The notes under the pieces are model-generated. The model was not told the DNA's origin. It made no database searches and saw only the letters and a list, made by a program, of their open reading frames with translations. This document shows positions 5,695-7,028 of a stretch of DNA of 7,028 nt, piece by piece. Position 1 is the stretch's first letter. Every line of letters begins with the position of its first letter. Both the position numbers and the translations under genes were made by a program. The stretch covers positions 1 through 7,028 of the forward strand of contig DEIK01000088.1 of assembly GCA_002352425.1 (NCBI GenBank), read 5' to 3'. Source of the stretch: Rhodobacteraceae bacterium UBA2776. Lineage in GTDB: Bacteria; Pseudomonadota; Alphaproteobacteria; Rhodobacterales; Rhodobacteraceae.

Positions 5695-6018
5695 CTATCG
5701 TGAGTATGATTTTCCATCAGTAGAAATAGAGTACAGCCATTCACTATACGGCAAGCGGGCATATATCGTGGTTGCGTCGAGAAAAGTTGTTATCATGCTG
5801 ATGCGGCACATCAAGCTAACACCGCTATTTTTTCGTTCGCATATCGCATCTGCGCTATCAATAAATTCTGAGAAATGTGTTCTAGAAGCAATTATGGTCC
5901 TGCCTTCGGGGATTGCACCTATAGGCTGAATAATAAAAATAGTTAGACGAAAATATGAAAAAACCAAAGCGCCCAACAGGACCGCTGCAATTGTTACTAG
6001 AACAGTTTTCCGAGACAT
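5695..6018 (-). CDS. Membrane-anchored protein of unknown family
   Basis: I choose the ATG at 6018-6016 because GGAAG lies six bases before it; the frame could be opened earlier at 6072 or 6024, but those starts lack a suitably spaced site and the first would overlap the preceding gene. The product has 107 residues: a basic tip MSRK, a strong hydrophobic segment (about 5-23, TVLVTIAAVLLGALVFSYF) with a second apolar patch LTIFIIQPIGAI, then a soluble domain of about 70 residues. Two cysteines (Cys60, Cys71) sit in ICERKNSGVSLMCR and could form a disulfide if the domain is in the periplasm, as the positive N-terminus suggests. The tail is rich in Tyr, Ser and Thr. I recognise no family. It starts 17 bases after one small-gene stop and ends 12 bases before the next start, so the three are probably one transcript. 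Confidence 0.72.
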   Translation of the reverse strand: MSRKTVLVTIAAVLLGALVFSYFRLTIFIIQPIGAIPEGRTIIASRTHFSEFIDSADAICERKNSGVSLMCRISMITTFLDATTIYARLPYSEWLYSISTDGKSYSR

Positions 6019-6035
6019 AAACATCTTCCAATTGA

Positions 6036-6356
6036 TTATCGCAGTTCTCTCTCTAAAGCTTTTTGAAAACAAACTAGATCATTTGACATCAGATTTTTTT
6101 CATAGGCCGTTTGATATTCTTGGGAGGTTCGAGGGCAGGAAAAAGAAGCACTGTTCGACATCTCGCGCTCCAATGCGGCTTGAAAACAAACTAAATCGCT
6201 CGACTGCAATGAAGACTCATATCGTTGTTGGTAATACTGCGCTCGTTGTGGACAGCTACCGTAGGCGGTTTGTGCATTTATGGCCGTTGGTGCAAAGTTC
6301 GTTCCCAAAAGCGTGATCCCCGCAATCATGAAGATTCGCGATACTATTGATTTCAT
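6036..6356 (-). CDS. Secreted protein made of two cysteine-containing repeats, unknown family
   Basis: The first 28 residues are a signal peptide: MKSIVSR, a hydrophobic core IFMIAGITLLG, and a likely cut after AINA before Gln29. The mature protein is almost entirely two copies of one unit, residues 34-66 and 73-105, with a 39-residue period and 21 of 33 positions identical. Each unit reads SCP...Y......L.S.DLVCFQ.ALERE, with cysteines 22 apart (35 and 57; 74 and 96), which could make one disulfide per unit in a helical hairpin. The coding DNA repeats too: TTGAAAACAAACTA occurs on the plus strand near 6062 and 6180. GAGGG lies 7 bases before ATG. It is the first gene of the three-gene run. 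I do not recognise the unit; the export signal and paired cysteines point to the periplasm or outside. Confidence 0.82.
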   Translation of the reverse strand: MKSIVSRIFMIAGITLLGTNFAPTAINAQTAYGSCPQRAQYYQQRYESSLQSSDLVCFQAALEREMSNSASFSCPRTSQEYQTAYEKNLMSNDLVCFQKALERELR

Positions 6357-6387
6357 TAAAATACCCTCTGAAATTCAACCTATACAG

Positions 6388-6416
6388 GTAATACCTTTCT
6401 TGAATTTTGTTGGCAA
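6388..6416 (-). promoter_or_regulatory. Probable promoter of the three-gene envelope cassette
   Basis: On the minus strand TTGCCA (6416-6411; 5 of 6 to consensus) is followed after exactly 17 bases by TATTAC (6393-6388; 4 of 6). This puts the start about 25 bases before the first cassette ATG. The -10 box is embedded in an 11-base perfect palindrome AGGTAATACCT (6386-6396), a natural place for a repressor. The 123-base gap between DUF5665 and the cassette holds nothing else that I can support. Confidence 0.5.
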
Positions 6417-6479
6417 GTATTTTCATAAGCATTTGAATGGGGTAATGAAAATCGATACCTCTCTATGAGGACTTTGGTG

Positions 6480-6776
6480 CTATTTCACCGTGATCATATC
6501 AACGATCTGTTTGGCCCATTCGCCGATGATCGGAATGAAATCAATGGTGCGCAGTGAATAGACCAGCACAGACACAAGGATGGTCGCACCGATCACCGAA
6601 CCCAGACCAAAGGCCAGCCCACGGATGAATTGAAAGCTGATCAACCGCCACAATGAATTATGAATGCGCACGAAACGGTGGGTGTTTAAGAGGCGCATCT
6701 CGTCTTTCAACGCCTGTAGGTCAGCGTGCAGATCGGGCATGGTATCTGTCGGTTTTTCGGCTGGCTCTTTGCTCAT
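6480..6776 (-). CDS. DUF5665 family membrane protein
   Basis: The 98 residues begin with a polar, acidic stretch (1-30, with DLQALKDEMRLLNTHRF probably helical), then the family-like core HRFVRIHNSLWRLISFQFIRGLAFGLGSVIGATILVSVLVYSL, which holds one membrane helix (about 52-75) with small-residue GxxxG-like spacing (GLGSVIGA), and an ending DFIPIIGEWAKQIVDMI. This arrangement matches DUF5665 proteins common in Rhodobacterales. Their function is unknown. The gene starts 9 bases after the DUF1643 stop, with only a weak GGAT before ATG, so it is probably translated by coupling to the upstream gene. Confidence 0.85.
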   Translation of the reverse strand: MSKEPAEKPTDTMPDLHADLQALKDEMRLLNTHRFVRIHNSLWRLISFQFIRGLAFGLGSVIGATILVSVLVYSLRTIDFIPIIGEWAKQIVDMITVK

Positions 6777-6785
6777 ATCATCCGC

Positions 6786-7028
6786 TTACCACAATTTTGG
6801 CTGCACTGCATAGGCGATATAAAGCGGATGTTTGGGGTGGCCTGCTTTGCTTAACCCCAGATGGTACAGCGGCAGGTTGGCGGCGCGCATCAAAGTCTCG
6901 ACTTGGGGGCCACGATTGCGGTGCTCGCCGTGGGTGCCCCAGGCACAGATGATCTGATCGGCCCAATCACAACCTTCTGAAATTGTTGCATCATTTTCGG
7001 AACCAATCGGCTCGGCGGCGGCGCGCAT
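6786..7028 (-). CDS. DUF1643 family protein, C-terminal part cut by the window edge
   Basis: The visible 80 codons end at TAA 6788-6786 and run off the right edge. The ATG at the very edge is probably an internal methionine, since DUF1643 proteins usually have around 160 residues. The family hallmarks are present: an aspartate-rich ...ENDATI...CDWADQIICAWGTHG block, then VETLMRAANLPLYHLGLSKAGHPKHPLYIAYA. The conserved WGTHG and LSKAGHPKHPLY segments suggest a nucleotide or small-ligand fold, but the activity of the family has not been defined as far as I know. It forms a tight pair with the DUF5665 gene downstream. Confidence 0.88.
   Translation of the reverse strand: MRAAAEPIGSENDATISEGCDWADQIICAWGTHGEHRNRGPQVETLMRAANLPLYHLGLSKAGHPKHPLYIAYAVQPKLW

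Noticed and set aside
6019..6072. Extended N-terminus for the membrane-anchored protein starting at 6072
   Set aside because: It would overlap the preceding gene by 37 bases, adds a charged stretch before the membrane anchor, and lacks a ribosome binding site; the ATG at 6018 has GGAAG at the right distance.
6461..6479. Short CCTC/GAGG stem just after the DUF5665 stop as a terminator
   Set aside because: Only four pairs with no proper T-run; too weak to report.

Overview
The window looks like a piece of a Rhodobacterales (Roseobacter-group) alphaproteobacterial chromosome of moderate GC. This rests on the rpsO-pnp pair, a peroxiredoxin of the Prx6 type, and the DUF1643 and DUF5665 proteins, whose sequences look like those I know from marine Rhodobacterales. 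No insertion sequence, tRNA, rRNA, CRISPR array or integrase is visible.

Layout from left to right. Bases 1-435 (+) are the 3' end of a TerB-like gene cut by the window edge. Bases 556-1209 (+) encode a 1-Cys peroxiredoxin, preceded by a striking dyad at 484-516 and followed by a rho-independent terminator. Bases 1259-2392 (-) encode an AMPylase-type Fic protein with its own N-terminal inhibitory motif. About 190 AT-rich bases with long inverted repeats lie upstream of fic. Bases 2633-4771 (-) are pnp (polynucleotide phosphorylase) with a strong terminator, and 4935-5204 (-) are rpsO (ribosomal protein S15), also with a strong terminator. Both pnp and rpsO have hairpin-rich leaders. Bases 5422-6356 (-) hold three small, AT-richer, tightly spaced genes for envelope proteins: a zinc-ribbon membrane protein, a membrane-anchored protein, and a secreted protein built of two cysteine-containing repeats. 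Bases 6480-6776 (-) encode a DUF5665 membrane protein, and 6786-7028 (-) the 3' part of a DUF1643 gene that runs off the right edge.

The conserved backbone appears to be DUF1643, DUF5665, rpsO and pnp on the minus strand, convergent with the peroxiredoxin gene. Two blocks look like later additions because of lower GC, orphan content and position: the fic gene with its upstream repeats, between the prx and pnp terminators, and the three-gene envelope cassette between DUF5665 and rpsO. PNPase and S15 act in RNA decay and translation, and the peroxiredoxin in peroxide defence. Nothing in the sequence links fic or the cassette to these functions. The most novel material is the three-gene cassette, particularly its duplicated CP...DLVCFQ...LERE protein. 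The most testable regulatory signals are the dyad upstream of the peroxiredoxin gene and the hairpin leaders of rpsO and pnp.
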